Shown here one piece after another: positions 1 through 11,490 of a stretch of DNA of 64,000 nucleotides. Made by a program: the position numbers and the translations under genes. This stretch comes from Epiperipatus broadwayi (Eukaryota; Onychophora; Udeonychophora; Euonychophora; Peripatidae): assembly GCA_028023455.1 (NCBI GenBank), contig JAQFVV010000001.1, forward strand, positions 25,469,401-25,533,400, given 5' to 3'. Below the pieces are notes generated by a model. It saw only the letters and a list, made by a program, of their open reading frames with translations, did no database searches and was not told the DNA's origin. Position 1 is the first letter of the stretch, and each line of letters starts with the position of its first letter.

Positions 1-1250
1 GGCTAATGGAAACTACAGTCTTATTAGGGTCCTGTTAGTTTTATTCAAAATCTGATCCTTACCAAGATAATTACAACTCTCTACATCAACATGATCAAAA
101 GTACAAGCTGGTTTTATAAATGGTTTTAATACAGTGATTCATATCCAAATATTGAGATGAGTTATAAAAAGAATATATAAATATGATTTAGCATTATGCT
201 TTGAACTTAGATTATGAAACTTTGATTCCATAGACATTTACACAGTGATTAAAGCATTGCATCATCAAAATATAGACCTGATATATTGTTACATCCAAAA
301 ATAATTATCAAAATGCAACAGCAGTGATTACAATATATGGTTGTACTAAGAAGATTAAGATTTTTAATAGTGTATGATAAAGTGATTCCATAACTTCAAA
401 ACTTTATATGGCAGTTTTATAATAAGTATTATGTGGATTAAAAAGGAAACCTAAAAAAAATGAAAATATATGGTTTACTTTTAAATCATTCACTTTTTGC
501 AGATGATTTGGTTGTTTTTGCAAATAATGCTTCAGAGTTTTAAGAAATGCTACAATAATTATTAGATGAAAATAAAAAAGTAGGATTAAAGATAAATGAT
601 AAAATGACTAAAGAAATGTTCAATGGACTTTCACAGGAGAGTAAAATAAAGTTTGATAAACATGAAGTAAAGAAAGTTATTAACTACAAATATTTTGATC
701 AAATTATTAATGCATATAGAAGCATAATAAACATAATTAATTATAGAATTAAATATGATTGGCATGCTTTTAGTAAAAATATTTTAATATAAAAGGTAAT
801 ATACTTATATTTTTGAAAAGAAAGATTTTTTAATATGCATAATGTATATTTTAGTGAAGTTTATATATCTGGAGACTTAACAGAAAAGCAATGCATATAT
901 TTCAGACAACTCAATAAAATAAAACAAAAGATATATTTTGGAAGTAACAAGAGAGTATCAGAAATGAAACATATGAATAGATGAACAAACAGATATTGAC
1001 ATCTTTCAATATATTAAGAGATTGAAATAACGCTAGAATGGGCATATTTCTAGTAAATATAATATTAGCTGCATAGTGAAAGTTTTATGCTAATCCCAAA
1101 AGATTTTTAAAAACTTAAGAAGAGATCATGTCAGATGGAATTGTTGAAATGTGAATGTTTTTTGGTGTGATGTGGACAAATCATGCTATGAATTAAAAAA
1201 ATTGAATTAAATGTGAAGCTTTCATTCTGAAGTATATTGCTAATGATTAA
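1..1250 (+). mobile_element. Degenerate RTE-type LINE relic (RT 3' half)
   Basis: Decayed copy of the LINE family seen at 19079-22363, in the opposite orientation. The forward strand matches the reverse transcriptase of that element piece by piece. About 100-300 corresponds to the segment leading into the [10 protein letters not shown] block, and 497-540 encodes a still readable FADDLVVFANNASE catalytic box. The longest open stretch, 604-792, matches the KYLGQII region and ends in the LGW-like block. Stops and frameshifts occur throughout, so nothing functional remains. The 3' end is near 1245, where the sequence matches the ETFILQWIDNG terminus of the younger copy. The 5' end runs off the window. 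Confidence 0.82.
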
Positions 1251-3160
1251 AGATAATAATAAAGACCTTCATTTCTTTTTACACATACTTTTAGGAACTA
1301 TAATAATTAATAATCACCGTATCTGTCTTTATACAATGCTCTCCTCTCAACTAGAAACAAAGATTATGCCATATCTTAATTGCATTTTTTAATGATAAAC
1401 ACATTTTTCTTATTTTTCCAATTCACTTAGGTCTTATTTTATTCTTTAAGTAAGACTAGATACTAGAAATATGATCACATCAGAGTTTTTTTTAACTATT
1501 TGACAAAGACTGAAAGCACTCAAAATATGAAATCCTTTGCTGAGCTGAGAATACAATATTATTGTTTACTTTTTAATGTGGACACATATTTAATTAAAAC
1601 AATGTTGAAAAACCATATATTATATTCTTTTATTGAATAATAATTATTTTTTAAATACTGAATATTAACAACAAAATAATAAGAATCAGCTTAATTGATA
1701 AATGTCAATAAAAAATAGCATTATTTTGCAAATGTTTGATTTTGGAATTAAGCTAAATTTCTAAGTGCATATTTACCCCAGTGGTGCACTTTTATATGAG
1801 AATTGCCATAGTTCTCATCATTAATTTGTATCCACTATTTTTATTTTTGATTATTCACTTCTATGATTCTTAAAAAATAAAAAAATTTCTTAATTTTTTT
1901 TTCTAAAATGGCAGCCATTTTGTAAGATTGATGACATCGTAGAATAGTGACTTTTTTAAAGCTATCTCAATTGAAAATAAAATGGTAACACATGAAAAAT
2001 CTACAGTATAGAGTTCAATCATTATGCAATATACAATGTTGTGTTTCAATTAATGAATTAAAATATAATTAATGTACTTTATCTGATTTGCATCCAGTAT
2101 TCTTGCAAGACAAGCAGTACTTTAATATTTTTGACATATTCACAGTGAAGAAGATTTTCTTTGGTAATGATTATAAAAGCAAAAATTGTTAATTTCATTC
2201 AGTACATTAAGTAATCAAAAACATATTTTGATCATGTACAACAACAAAGTGTATTAAAATTAGATTTTAAAATACTTATTAAAATTTTTATAAAAACATC
2301 ATGTGATGTTTGGTGGTTTAAAATTCTTATAAACATTATTTTACTTGTAGCAAAAATATGTTAATCACAACTGTAAAATATAGTTACCATACTTGTAAAT
2401 TATTTTGAGGAGGAAAAAAGTTTTGTGCATTATGCATTTAATAATCAACTTTGATCAAAAGTTACTAAACATAAGTTAACAATAATTATTTGCTCAATTA
2501 TAAATCAAATAATTCATAATTTGTTTTCAATAATGACAGCTTATGTCATAAAAATAAAAAACACCAAAAGCTAGTCCACATTTAGACAATCCCAATATCA
2601 TTAACAATCAACAATTTCAAACTGTTGTCAAGGCTACCTCCTTTTAACAATAAAGATGGAATCCCACCTTTATTAATGGTCCAGTATATTTATATAGATA
2701 CTAAAGATAGCAATTTGACCACAGAGATTGAAATTATTGATACAAAGAAGTTTAAATAAATCTCTTTAAACAGATAAATATAACCTGTTCTGAATGCAGA
2801 CTAATAAAAAGTCAATTATAACATCACAAACTGCAATTATAATTTTCATATTGTACCCAAAGTATTACTTAAATAATAAATCTAATAATGTGCAAGGCTA
2901 AATATAAAAAAATACATCTTTATAGTATCTGCAAAAAAAGATTTAATCATTTACATTATTAAAACTTCAATAGTCAAATGTACATTACATTTTTTTAAAA
3001 TCAAATTTTCACTGCACTTGTATAAAATAAATAAATTTACTAAGTATAGTAAAATAACAGTGCCGCAAAAAAATCTAAAATATTGGTTAGATAGTACAAA
3101 AATAAAAAAAATTGCTACTAAAACATAAAGGCCATCAAAAATAAATTTTGAAATGTACAT
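1251..3160. other. AT-rich non-coding DNA, no gene recognised
   Basis: No coding exon, RNA gene or clear repeat was recognised here. The only open frame of any length (2951-3160, minus) is hydrophobic low-complexity translation of AT-rich DNA. The stretch lies upstream of the first visible receptor exon, so it may be intronic. Confidence 0.5.
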
Positions 3161-3169
3161 TGGATTAAG

Positions 3170-3620
3170 TTTATTTTTTTTTAAAAAAAAAAATTAAATA
3201 CATGTCTTTTTTTGTGTGTCTTCATACTTTATTTTAATTTAAAAATTGTAATTTAGTAAAAATTATTTCACTACAGAGAAAGTAAAATGACAGACTGTTG
3301 ATGAAAGAATTATATATATTTAAATTATAGCTACCAAAATGTTTTTATACAGTATATTCACCCATAGGGTAGTATTTTTTTAAATAATATACTTAGCAAA
3401 ATGCTTATTCATTATACGTTGCTTAGGTTTAACTTTTATTTTTTAATCGAATTTTTTTATATTTTGATTTTATAGTAGTGAATTAGTTTTTTTCTCATAT
3501 AAAACCATTATATCAGCTTACTTTTATGCGGCTTACTTTGGTGCGAAATGTTTGATTTACAATGCACTTTGGAGTACTATATTTATTGTTCTTGTAAACT
3601 GGAAAAAAGATACAATTTCT
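3170..3620. repeat. Dispersed repeat, copy 1 of a pair (other copy 10120-10490)
   Basis: Both copies share, in order, a T-run, a run matching ttattttaattta, an ATAGCTAC/ATAGCTATT block, the anchor ACAGTATATT followed by ACCCATAGG and TAGTATTTTTTTA, a long TATATTTTGATTTTA block, and an end near AAACTGGA and AAAGATA. Similarity is visible over about 400 bp with many indels. The copies flank different exons of the same gene. No coding content or terminal repeat was identified, so the class is unknown. Confidence 0.65.
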
Positions 3621-3684
3621 TTGGTTTGAAATATGAATTTTTTCTACAGTACAGGTTTTTTTATATCTCCACTTCTATATGTAA

Positions 3685-3885
3685 TATGTAGGGGATTTGA
3701 ACTCAGACTTTCACACGACCCTCAACCATCCATGCTATCTCATACCGCTGATACACTTGATCACACACATGCCGAAAAGATCTGGTGATTATTTATCTTT
3801 TCGGCATGTGTGTGATTAAGTGTATCAGCGGTATGAGATAGTATGGATGGTTGAGCGTCGTATTAAAGTCTGAGTTCAAATTTTT
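3685..3885. repeat. Head-to-head inverted pair of truncated tRNA-like SINEs
   Basis: Two arms of about 88 bp (3694-3781 and 3797-3884) are near-perfect reverse complements around a short AT spacer. Each arm is the tRNA-like half of the SINE found at 5915-6103. The outward ends carry a B-box-like GAGTTCAAATCCCC (minus strand, 3691-3704), and the inner ends stop where the hammerhead half would begin. Arm identity is high, so the pair is young or protected by conversion. Confidence 0.75.
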
Positions 3886-4875
3886 TTGGTTTGTAACTTT
3901 AGAGACATAAAATGTCAACTATTAACAAAGAGTGCGAAACAATTAGTATTTTTTGGGGGAGGAGGATTTGTTGAGGAGAAAATGTAAATGTTAAAGATAT
4001 AAGTTTAATTAAATATATATATAAATTAAGCAAAGGAATTGTTGTTAATTTGTTTTTAGAGATGCAAACATTAAGAAGAATTTGTTTGAAGAAAGTATAG
4101 AAAGTGAAAAAAAAATAATGCGGATTTAAAAAGAAATTATTTATACTCATTCAGTAAACAGAAAGATTTAAAAAAGGGAGTCTGGAGTAAGTCTAAGATT
4201 GCTTTTACATAGATGCTCACTATTTATAAAATGCCCTCTTAAAATTAAATAAAGAATGCATTGTACTTCAATTATTCGCATAAAAGTTTTAACTAATAGC
4301 TACACGAAATCAAATATTTTTATTTTATTGTCTTAAAAAATATAAAAACTTCCATTTTTTTTGTGCAGGCCTTTGAGCAGTATTTATTATTAATATATAT
4401 AAAAAACTATGATTAAAACTTTTTAATACTCATTTATTCAATAATTTTTGTCTGTAATCATATTTCAAACATGTATATAATAAAATTATTTGTATGTGAT
4501 AATAAAAAAGCAAAACTTAATATTTGTAAAAGTATGTTTTGAAATCTTGAACTATAACTTTCCATCTACATTTGTCAGTGAATATGACATATTTATTTAG
4601 TTTCTATTAAAATCTATTAATAGTCTATAGAATTAAAATCTGTTTTTGGGATTCTCAGCGAATGCACTTCATGTATGTTTTTCATGAGAGTAAATGTATA
4701 TGTAAAAAAAAAAGGATTTTTTTCTTTACAAGATAACTTTGAATTCTGTTTTAAACAAATGATATTCATTTTGAAATTATTATTTTGATATAAAAAAAGA
4801 ATATATATATATTTAGTAATTTTGATACAAATAAAATAGAGAAAAAAGTTTATACATATTATTCTTATTTTGCAG
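3886..4875. other. Intron or flanking DNA before the first receptor exon
   Basis: AT-rich, with no recognised gene. It ends in a T-rich tract and TTTTGCAG, a plausible 3' splice site for the exon starting at 4876. The open frame at 3899-4150 (minus) is low-complexity. Confidence 0.5.
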
Positions 4876-4975
4876 AAAGATCCATTAGATGATGATATAT
4901 ACTATTTAAAAAGAGCTCAAACTTGTACGTCAAAAAGTTATATCTACTGGACGAGTGGCTTATTTGTTTTTAAAG
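4876..4975 (+). CDS. GABA-B receptor-like GPCR, exon encoding TM5 start
   Basis: This 100-nt exon lies between a TTGCAG acceptor and an AAAG|GTAAT donor. It reads KDPLDDDIYYLKRAQTC, then a short helix ending GLFVFKG. It corresponds to the second extracellular loop and the start of TM5 of GABA-B receptors (human GABBR2 has a similar DP...C...W...YKG layout). The conserved loop cysteine is present. The exon ends in phase 1, and the split Gly codon is completed by the exon at 8763. The product should be a plasma-membrane class C GPCR that senses GABA or a related ligand through an upstream Venus-flytrap domain not seen here. Exons for TM1-TM4 were not found in the window. Confidence 0.85.
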
Positions 4976-5384
4976 GTAATTTTTTATATTGTTTATATTT
5001 GTGTGTGTGTGTATATATATAATATTATTACTATCACCAAGAATTAGATTGTTTCAGCGACTGTATTTGTGAAACAAATTTAAAGTCTGCATAAAGCACC
5101 TTAGGTAAAAGGTCAAACTATTATTCATAAGTTGCAAAGGTATTAAAATTCATATTAATATAAAGAAGAAGCTTGGTACTAAATCAGCACAGATTTTAAT
5201 TGCTAATAAACAAATAGTTTTTCAATTATGTATATAAAATAAGATTATTACATTTAAATTTTAAGAACCAGTTGCATATTACCAACTGAAAATCAAATAT
5301 AAAGGCTCATTATCAATTACCATTAAATTATTTCACTAATGCTACCCCTAAAACTACCATATATCTAAATTTTAATATATTTAA

Positions 5385-5897
5385 CAGATTTTGAGGCTTA
5401 TAGATAAGAAGTTGTTTTTTTACAGTTCTGCTTTATTTCAGACTTTTTGTTTGTTTCTCAGGTAACACTAGTGAAATATTATATTGGTAGGTGATAATGA
5501 TATTTTATATTTGAATTCCATCTAGCAATATGTAACTGGTTTTATTTGTTATAAAATTGTATTTAGAAATTTTTATAGTTTAAAATGCCTATTGTATCTC
5601 TCTTTTTATATGGATGTGTATGTAATTGAAAATATGATTTATTATTTTGGTAATTAAGATCTTTGCTGATTTAGTTTTACTCTTCTTGCTTACATAAGTC
5701 TGAATTTCAATACACTTAATAACTTTAAAGTGTATAGGTAAGAGGTTGACTTTTTACCTATATTTTTTTATTTAGACTTTATGTTTGTTTCACAGGTATA
5801 ACTGTTGAAATAATATAGTGATAAGTAATAGTAATATTTTATAAATGAATTTAAACAAGAGAAATGCAACTAGTTCTATTATAACTGAAACACAGGT
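5385..5897. repeat. Diverged direct duplication, period about 345 bp
   Basis: Two blocks (about 5385-5555 and 5730-5897) align in order: AGATAAGAAGTTG with AGGTAAGAGGTTG, then GACTTTTTGTTTGTTTCTCAGGT with a matching GACTTTATGTTTGTTTCACAGGT block, then GTGAAATATTATA with TTGAAATAATATA, and later GCAA..TAACTGGTTTTATT with GCAACTAGTTCTATT. Each contains a TTTC[TA]CAGGT string that mimics a splice acceptor, but no open reading frame of note follows. Confidence 0.6.
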
Positions 5898-5914
5898 TAT
5901 TATATACCTGTGTC

Positions 5915-6103
5915 TATATATGTAGTATATAGGGTATATGAGCACAGACTTTCAGATGACCCAACACTCTCCACTCTATCTAATAACACTGATACACTCA
6001 AGCACATTTATGCTGAATAGATAAATAATCACCAATATACGTATTTCATGCTAAACCAGCAATCATCAGTTGGTCCAGATTATCATCTCCCACACATATA
6101 TAC
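5915..6103 (-). mobile_element. tRNA-like SINE carrying a hammerhead ribozyme
   Basis: Best-preserved copy of a roughly 190-bp dispersed family, recognised by alignment with 35355-35540, the arms at 3694-3884 and the pair at 54737-54985. Read on the minus strand, the 5' part carries the hammerhead at 6025-6083. It is followed by about 80 nt of shared sequence and a tRNA-like 3' part with a weak B-box (5932-5945; clearer in sister copies as GAGTTCAAATCCCC). The RNA polymerase III origin is inferred from the B-box alone; the A-box is poor. Flanks are TA-rich, so a target duplication cannot be read. Confidence 0.72.
6025..6083 (-). ncRNA. Type I hammerhead ribozyme (SINE-borne)
   Basis: On the minus strand all core elements are present: CTGATGA (6063-6069), stem II TGCT/AGCA with a GGTTT loop, GAAA (6044-6047), the palindromic stem III ATACGTAT, and an A at the cleavage position (complement of 6036). 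Stem I closes with ACCAA (6031-6035) against TTGGT (6070-6074). It extends across a 3-nt bulge with ATAATC (6025-6030) against GATTAT (6078-6083). The only weakness is a U-U at the base of stem II. The palindromic stem III has no proper loop, so cleavage would favour a dimer. Predicted activity is inference. Confidence 0.75.
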
Positions 6104-7554
6104 TATAAGTGCTATTATATATATTGCAACAATGTGTACGTATATACGGTGCATAAATATGTGTATAGGTACAAGTTTCATAATACTGTAAATAAAATAA
6201 GAAAAATAAAATTTTATTTCAATATTTAATTGTTTGAAAGAAAAAAAAAGGGGTTAAAATAAAAGTTCAAATCTTGGGAATTAAGTTAAAGTAACTTATC
6301 TTTTTTTTCTTTTCTGTATTTTAATTTATCATATAATCCTTTAAAAAAGTATTTTTAATTGGAAGCTCTTTTAATTAAAAGCTACATATAATTGAAAACA
6401 AATTTGTACAAGTTGTAATCAGTTTCTGGACATAAATTCCAGACTGATTAATTAACAATAGTTAACTAATTCTGGGTAATCAAAAATATAAGATAAAAAA
6501 ATAATAATGTAACTAATTAAAAAAAGATAAAGATCAAATGAATTGATATCATGGGCGAAAATTTGAGCAGGGAGGGAGTTCGGAGTGTATAAATACTGAA
6601 AATGATTATTGTTCAGTGTTAGAAGAGAAAGAAAAGAAAGAACAGCAGCAGCAGCAGCAAAAAAGCAAAGAAGTAAAAGAAGAAAGCCAGTTAGTTTTCC
6701 AGGATAATTTACCAAAGAGTCTATGAGCCAGATAAATGACTGAATCCAGTAGGATGAAACAAATTTGTATGGTCGTGTTATGGTTGGGTTATGTTGATAA
6801 AAAATGCATTCTTATATCAAAGCTGAGTGTTTGTTCATTTCCATCATCTTTCTCCTGAACACCATTAGCCAGATGCAGTAATATATATCTCTGACTTGCA
6901 TTTGCTGATGTTTTTACCTACCATAAACTAAGTCTATGGAACCAAACCTAGCTATATAACACTGAACCAGGAGGAAGCATCCAACTACCAAAATAAGACC
7001 ATTATAGATCTGACAAGATCCAAAGACAGGGTGATCACTCAGATACTATATAAAAATTCTAGATAAGTATATTGTCTAGACATCATTGATAAAACTTTTA
7101 ATTTTTATTTCAAGTATGAACTGTTAACATTTATTTCTAACTAGAACTTCTAAATATCAGTTCTAATTATCAATTTTTAAGTATACATGAATAAGCACTG
7201 TTTTATAATATTTATAACTGAAATCAGTTGATAGCTGCTTATAATCAGTTATTATAATGAAATTGCTTTTTATTTTGTAAAAATTATTTACAATAGTATT
7301 ATAACATTTAAATATTAGTTTAATAGAAACTAAACTTTACAAATATCCTCAAACAGATATATTAATGTATTTAAATGTACTGGGTTTTTCTGCTTTCTCT
7401 TGAGATTCCTCTTTATCTCCAGATGAAACAGGAATTTATATTCCTAAAGAATGTGCTTTTCTTTTACAATTATATATATATGGATAATAACTTACTAATT
7501 ACTAAATTCATATCTTCACTATACCCTACAATCCTTATAATTAATATATTTACA

Positions 7555-8060
7555 TATTTGTGTGTGATTTGATTAGCCAACTTTGTTTCATATAATTAAA
7601 CATGTATGTTTGTTTATTTTGAATATGTTATTATATAAGCATGACTGTGTTTGTAATTACATATAATAATCATATATATCTGCATAGTATTTGGTTTCAT
7701 ATCATTTAATTCTTGGCATACTAATTATATGTTTTAATATATGCCCTTACACAATTATTGTTAATTCAAATTTTATCATTATCATGTTAATTCATGGAAT
7801 AGGACTGATGTTATATTTCATGGATGATCAATAAGGAATTCAAAGTTATGGGATAAAATACTGTATAATTATAAAATAGTTGTTGACTTATCTGTATGCA
7901 TTGACATAGATGACTAGTATTTAATTTGTTTATTTACTTGTGTGCAATATGATTAACTAATTTTACTTCATATATTTAAGTATGTATTTACATTTATTTT
8001 GAATATATTGCATACTAGTTGTGCATTTATAGAATTAAAGCAACTGTTTTGTAATTTTGT
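7555..8060. repeat. Diverged direct duplication inside the intron
   Basis: Blocks 7555-7665 and 7935-8060 share TTGTGTG, GATTAgCcAAcTTT, TTCATATA, TTTATTTTGAATAT and a TTTGTAATT end, in the same order about 360 bp apart. Many substitutions suggest an old local duplication. Confidence 0.5.
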
Positions 8061-8762
8061 GTGGCTGTCAAGTTAAACTTTTACCATTTTTCTAATACTT
8101 TTCAGTCTCTTTGGAATCAATTTTATAAAGTAAAATAAAATACCTTTAAATATCTCACTGCAAAATAAATATTTTATCTTTCTAGCAGTCCCTTCACCTT
8201 CTGCATAATAAAATAATCATAGAAGACTATATTACTCACTAGATTTGCTGATTACCATACAGTAATTGTCTGAATATTTTTTAAATCCTTGTTTCATCTT
8301 TAAAAGTAGTCAGATATTTACGTACTGATAAATATTGAATAATCAGACTAAAATTTGAAATAAGTTTGAATTGTACTTATCCCATATTGAAACTCTATCC
8401 TAAGTATAATGTGTAGATATACTACCATTACACAATAAAATCCAGTTTTGGAATTGGGATTACAATGGACATGGTGCATATTTTGTTCAGGGGAATATAA
8501 TATACTTTCATATTTTGTAAAAAAAAATAATTATCTATATTTGATATATGCCAGTATATATATATATTCTGTGATTTTGAATATTATTAGATTCTTTTTT
8601 TTAAGATGTTGATTATACAAATAGTTTTTATTTAAAATACTTCTGTTTGTTATTGATATTATTTGTTCTTGTTATGACATATACGCCTTTAGTTATATAA
8701 ACTAACAATTATTTAAATTTTTAGTGATTAAATAAATTGACTTATTATTTTTATATTTACAG

Positions 8763-9001
8763 GTCTTCTACTTTTATATGGTATATTTTTAGTTTGGGAA
8801 ACACGTAATATCAAAGTTCCTGCGCTTAATGATTCTAAACAGATAGGACTAAGTATATATAATGTGATGATAATGTCAGTAATAGCTGTTGTAGTAGTTC
8901 GACTTCAAGATCCTCGCCAGGTGGATCTGTCCTATGTTATATCTTCTGTTTGTATTTTAGTTGCAACTACAATAACATTATCATTAGTCTTTGTTCCAAA
9001 A
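8763..9001 (+). CDS. GABA-B receptor-like GPCR, exon encoding TM5-TM7
   Basis: Exon of 239 nt between TATTTACAG and a strong GTAAGT donor. It continues the split Gly codon and encodes about 80 residues: the rest of TM5 (GLLLLYGIFLVWE), the third intracellular loop (ETRNIKVPALNDSKQIG, near-identical to GABBR2), TM6 (IYNVMIMSVIAVVVV), a short extracellular loop, and TM7 ending LSLVFVPK. The ETRN...PALNDSK signature separates it from GABBR1, which has ETKS...INDHRAVG. In GABA-B heterodimers the GABBR2 subunit couples to Gi/o, and this loop takes part. Ends in phase 0. The third intracellular loop is the best evidence for the gene's identity. Confidence 0.92.
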
Positions 9002-10119
9002 GTAAGTTTTAATTTTTATTAAATATTGCATTAAATATAAACAAAGCTAAAAGCAAAAAAAAAAAAAAAACATCTATTAAAACCTTTACGTATTTAATTG
9101 TGCCACTTAATCGTAGCTAAATATCATTCTACCATAATCGCAATGCATTCTATTATTTCTATAACTTTCAACTTATTTCAGTTTTTTTTATTATTGTATT
9201 TACTTGAAGGCATTCTTTTTTTAAATCCGTAGTAATGAAAATAAAATGAGAAAAAAAATGAAAAATAAAACTTATTTATTTTATATGATTTAAGATTTAA
9301 AAATCATCCAGAGTAATTTATTAATTGATATTTCTGTTAAAAAAATTTAAAAAAGTAAAAAAAAAAGGTATTTTATATTACATTTCCATTATCATTAATA
9401 CAATACCTTTGCTTATATGTCTTCTCACATTAACAATCTAGTCAGATTAAAAATAACTCCTCCTTCTCTTTATAAACATTTCGAATTTTAAATACATCCA
9501 TATGCTACTTAAACAAATATTGTTTAATGTTAATTAATTATTAATATATATCTATATTATGTTCATGGATTCTGTATATAATTTTTCCCAAAATCAGTAT
9601 AATAATAATAAGAAAGATGATGATGATGATAATTAAAAAATTGTTTTCTTATGATTTTTTATTTCTTTGAAATCTGTTTTTAATGCTACAATTTTATCTC
9701 ACTGATGTAGAGAAATATATACTTTCTTTAAGAAATTTTTTTTTATTTTATTTCCTGCAGTATATGATCAAAAATTAGTAATTATTATTTAGAAGTATCA
9801 TTTATTTGCTCACTTTCAAACGAATATTTTTATAATTTGTTTTTGATATTCAAAATATTGGCTGCAGTTAACTACATTTTTACAGTATCATCATCATAAA
9901 AAAAAATGTAATTATTTAGATTATTAAAAGTTCCGCAATGAAGTGTGCATTATATTTCTTTATCAAATTTGTATTTAATTTCATTGCATATATTGAAATA
10001 AATACAATTCACGAAGCACTGTTTTTAAAAAAAAACTTAAGAGCGGTGCATAAAAACTTTTATAATGAAGCATAGTGTATCAAAAATAAATTTTTATAAA
10101 TGTTTTTTTTTAAAGTATA
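9002..10119. other. Start of the 25.9-kb intron, AT-rich
   Basis: Donor GTAAGTTTT at 9002 opens the large intron. Apart from a GAT microsatellite near 9617-9631 and homopolymer runs, nothing was recognised. Confidence 0.6.
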
Positions 10120-10490
10120 CGTTTAGTTAATTAATTTTTTTTTTTTTTTTCAGCTTTATTTTAATTTAACAAATTGTGAATTAGGAAATATTCTTTCACT
10201 ACATATATATTTAAAATTATAGCTATTGAAATGATTTTGTACAGTATATTTACCCATAGGTTAGTATTTTTTTAATAATATGTTTAGTAAAATGTATATT
10301 CATTAATTAACATATTTTTCAATTCAAGGTTTATTTTTTTAATCACATGTTTATATATTTTGATTTTAAATAATGAATTAATTTTTTCCTTTAGAAAGTC
10401 ATGCTAATTGCTTATTTTTTATGGATGTCTTTGATTTATGTTGCATTTTTGGGTAGTAATTTCCCTCACAAACTGGATTAAAGATATACA
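10120..10490. repeat. Dispersed repeat, copy 2 (partner 3170-3620)
   Basis: Second copy of the unclassified repeat described at 3170. It begins at a T-run of about 17 nt (from 10134) and ends near AAACTGGATTAAAGATA. It is shorter than copy 1 through several small deletions. Confidence 0.65.
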
Positions 10491-10539
10491 TTATTAACTT
10501 GATGCTTCAAAAATATGTGTTGATTGATGAAATATATTA

Positions 10540-10730
10540 CAATAGTAGCAACTTTTTCCATATGTGTTACCTAGTGCAATCTTTAATAATCTATAGATGC
10601 TAGAAGGTTATGCATTTAATTATTATCTAGTGCCTATACATCCAATATTTCCAGACTATCTTCTTGTTTATGGCTTTCATCAGTGAGGAACCTTTATCCT
10701 GAAAGCAATGTACCTAGATCTTTAAATTTA
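10540..10730 (-). repeat. Hammerhead-like repeat family, copy C
   Basis: On the minus strand this copy reads TTCCTCACTGATGAAAGCC, then AAGATAGTCTGG, then a shared 3' block ending near TCTAGCATCTATAGATT. It aligns with the copies at 10940-11165 (minus), 11260-11490 (plus) and 36056-36215 (plus). The CTGATGA box is at 10677-10683 (complement). The GAAA box is mutated to GAAG and stem I is weakened. The family has no coding capacity. Confidence 0.55.
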
Positions 10731-10939
10731 ATATATCCCACCGGACTCAGGTTTTACCTCTACAGTTAATTATAAAGCTGTGAGTCCAAATTTTAAAAAA
10801 AACATAATAATGTTTTAAATCCAAGCTAGTTTGCTTCTATAAAAACCTCAGATAAAGAATACAATTCAATATCTATATACTGGTGTCTTTTCTTTTTAAT
10901 AACCATCATCAACAATATAATTTGACTAAGATAGGTATT

Positions 10940-11490
10940 AAATCATTAAAATATCACATGATCATCTTTTCTATATTTACACAAATGTTAAAACAGTAGC
11001 AATTTTTGTCATATAATAATGCCACCTAGTATAAGGATTAGGAATCAATAAATGCTAGAATGTTTTGCATTTAATTCCTATCAATGGTTACTCATCCAAT
11101 ATTCCCATTTAGTTTTTAGTTTGTGCCTTTCACCAATGAACAGTCTTAGATCTGAGAGTATTCACATAAATTGTATTTTTAATCTGGGTTCATAACTTTA
11201 TAATTGACTAAAAATGTAAAAGATGGCTTCTAGAGAGTGTATTAGATCCAATGATGTAGGTGCATTGCTCTCAGATCCAAGATTTCTCACTGATGAAACC
11301 ATAAACTAGAAACTAATCTGGGAATATTAGGTGACTAGGTCTTAGATAACAATTAAATTCACAACTTTCTAGCATATACTGCTTACTATATATTGCACAA
11401 AGTATCATTATTGTGTGGAAAAAATGGTACTGTTTTAACAGCTTGTGTAAGCATAGAAAAATTTGATCATGTGATAAAATATATTGGAAG
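10940..11490. repeat. Inverted pair of the hammerhead-like repeat (copies D and A)
   Basis: Copy D (about 10940-11165, minus) and copy A (about 11260-11490, plus) are reverse complements over about 220 bp. They share ATCACATGATCA / TGATCATGTGAT, ACAGTAGC / GGTACTGT and CTAGAATG / CTTTCTAGCAT blocks. The CTGATGA ends face inward, so this is another head-to-head pair. Copy A keeps an intact CTGATGA (11290-11296) and GAAA. Confidence 0.6.

Larger units (their letters stand above)
4976..8762. other. Intron of GABA-B-like gene (about 3.8 kb)
   Basis: Phase-1 intron from GTAAT at 4976 to TATTTACAG at 8762. It holds a local duplication (5385-5897), one hammerhead-bearing SINE (5915-6103), a short GCA trinucleotide run near 6642-6658 and a second local duplication (7555-8060). 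Segment 6880-7060 has higher complexity than its surroundings but is unassigned. No other exon was recognised. Confidence 0.75.

Noticed and set aside
6452-6715. 87-codon minus-strand frame with an alanine run
   Set aside because: The alanines come from a GCA trinucleotide run, the rest is hydrophobic AT-rich translation, and there are no homologous features.
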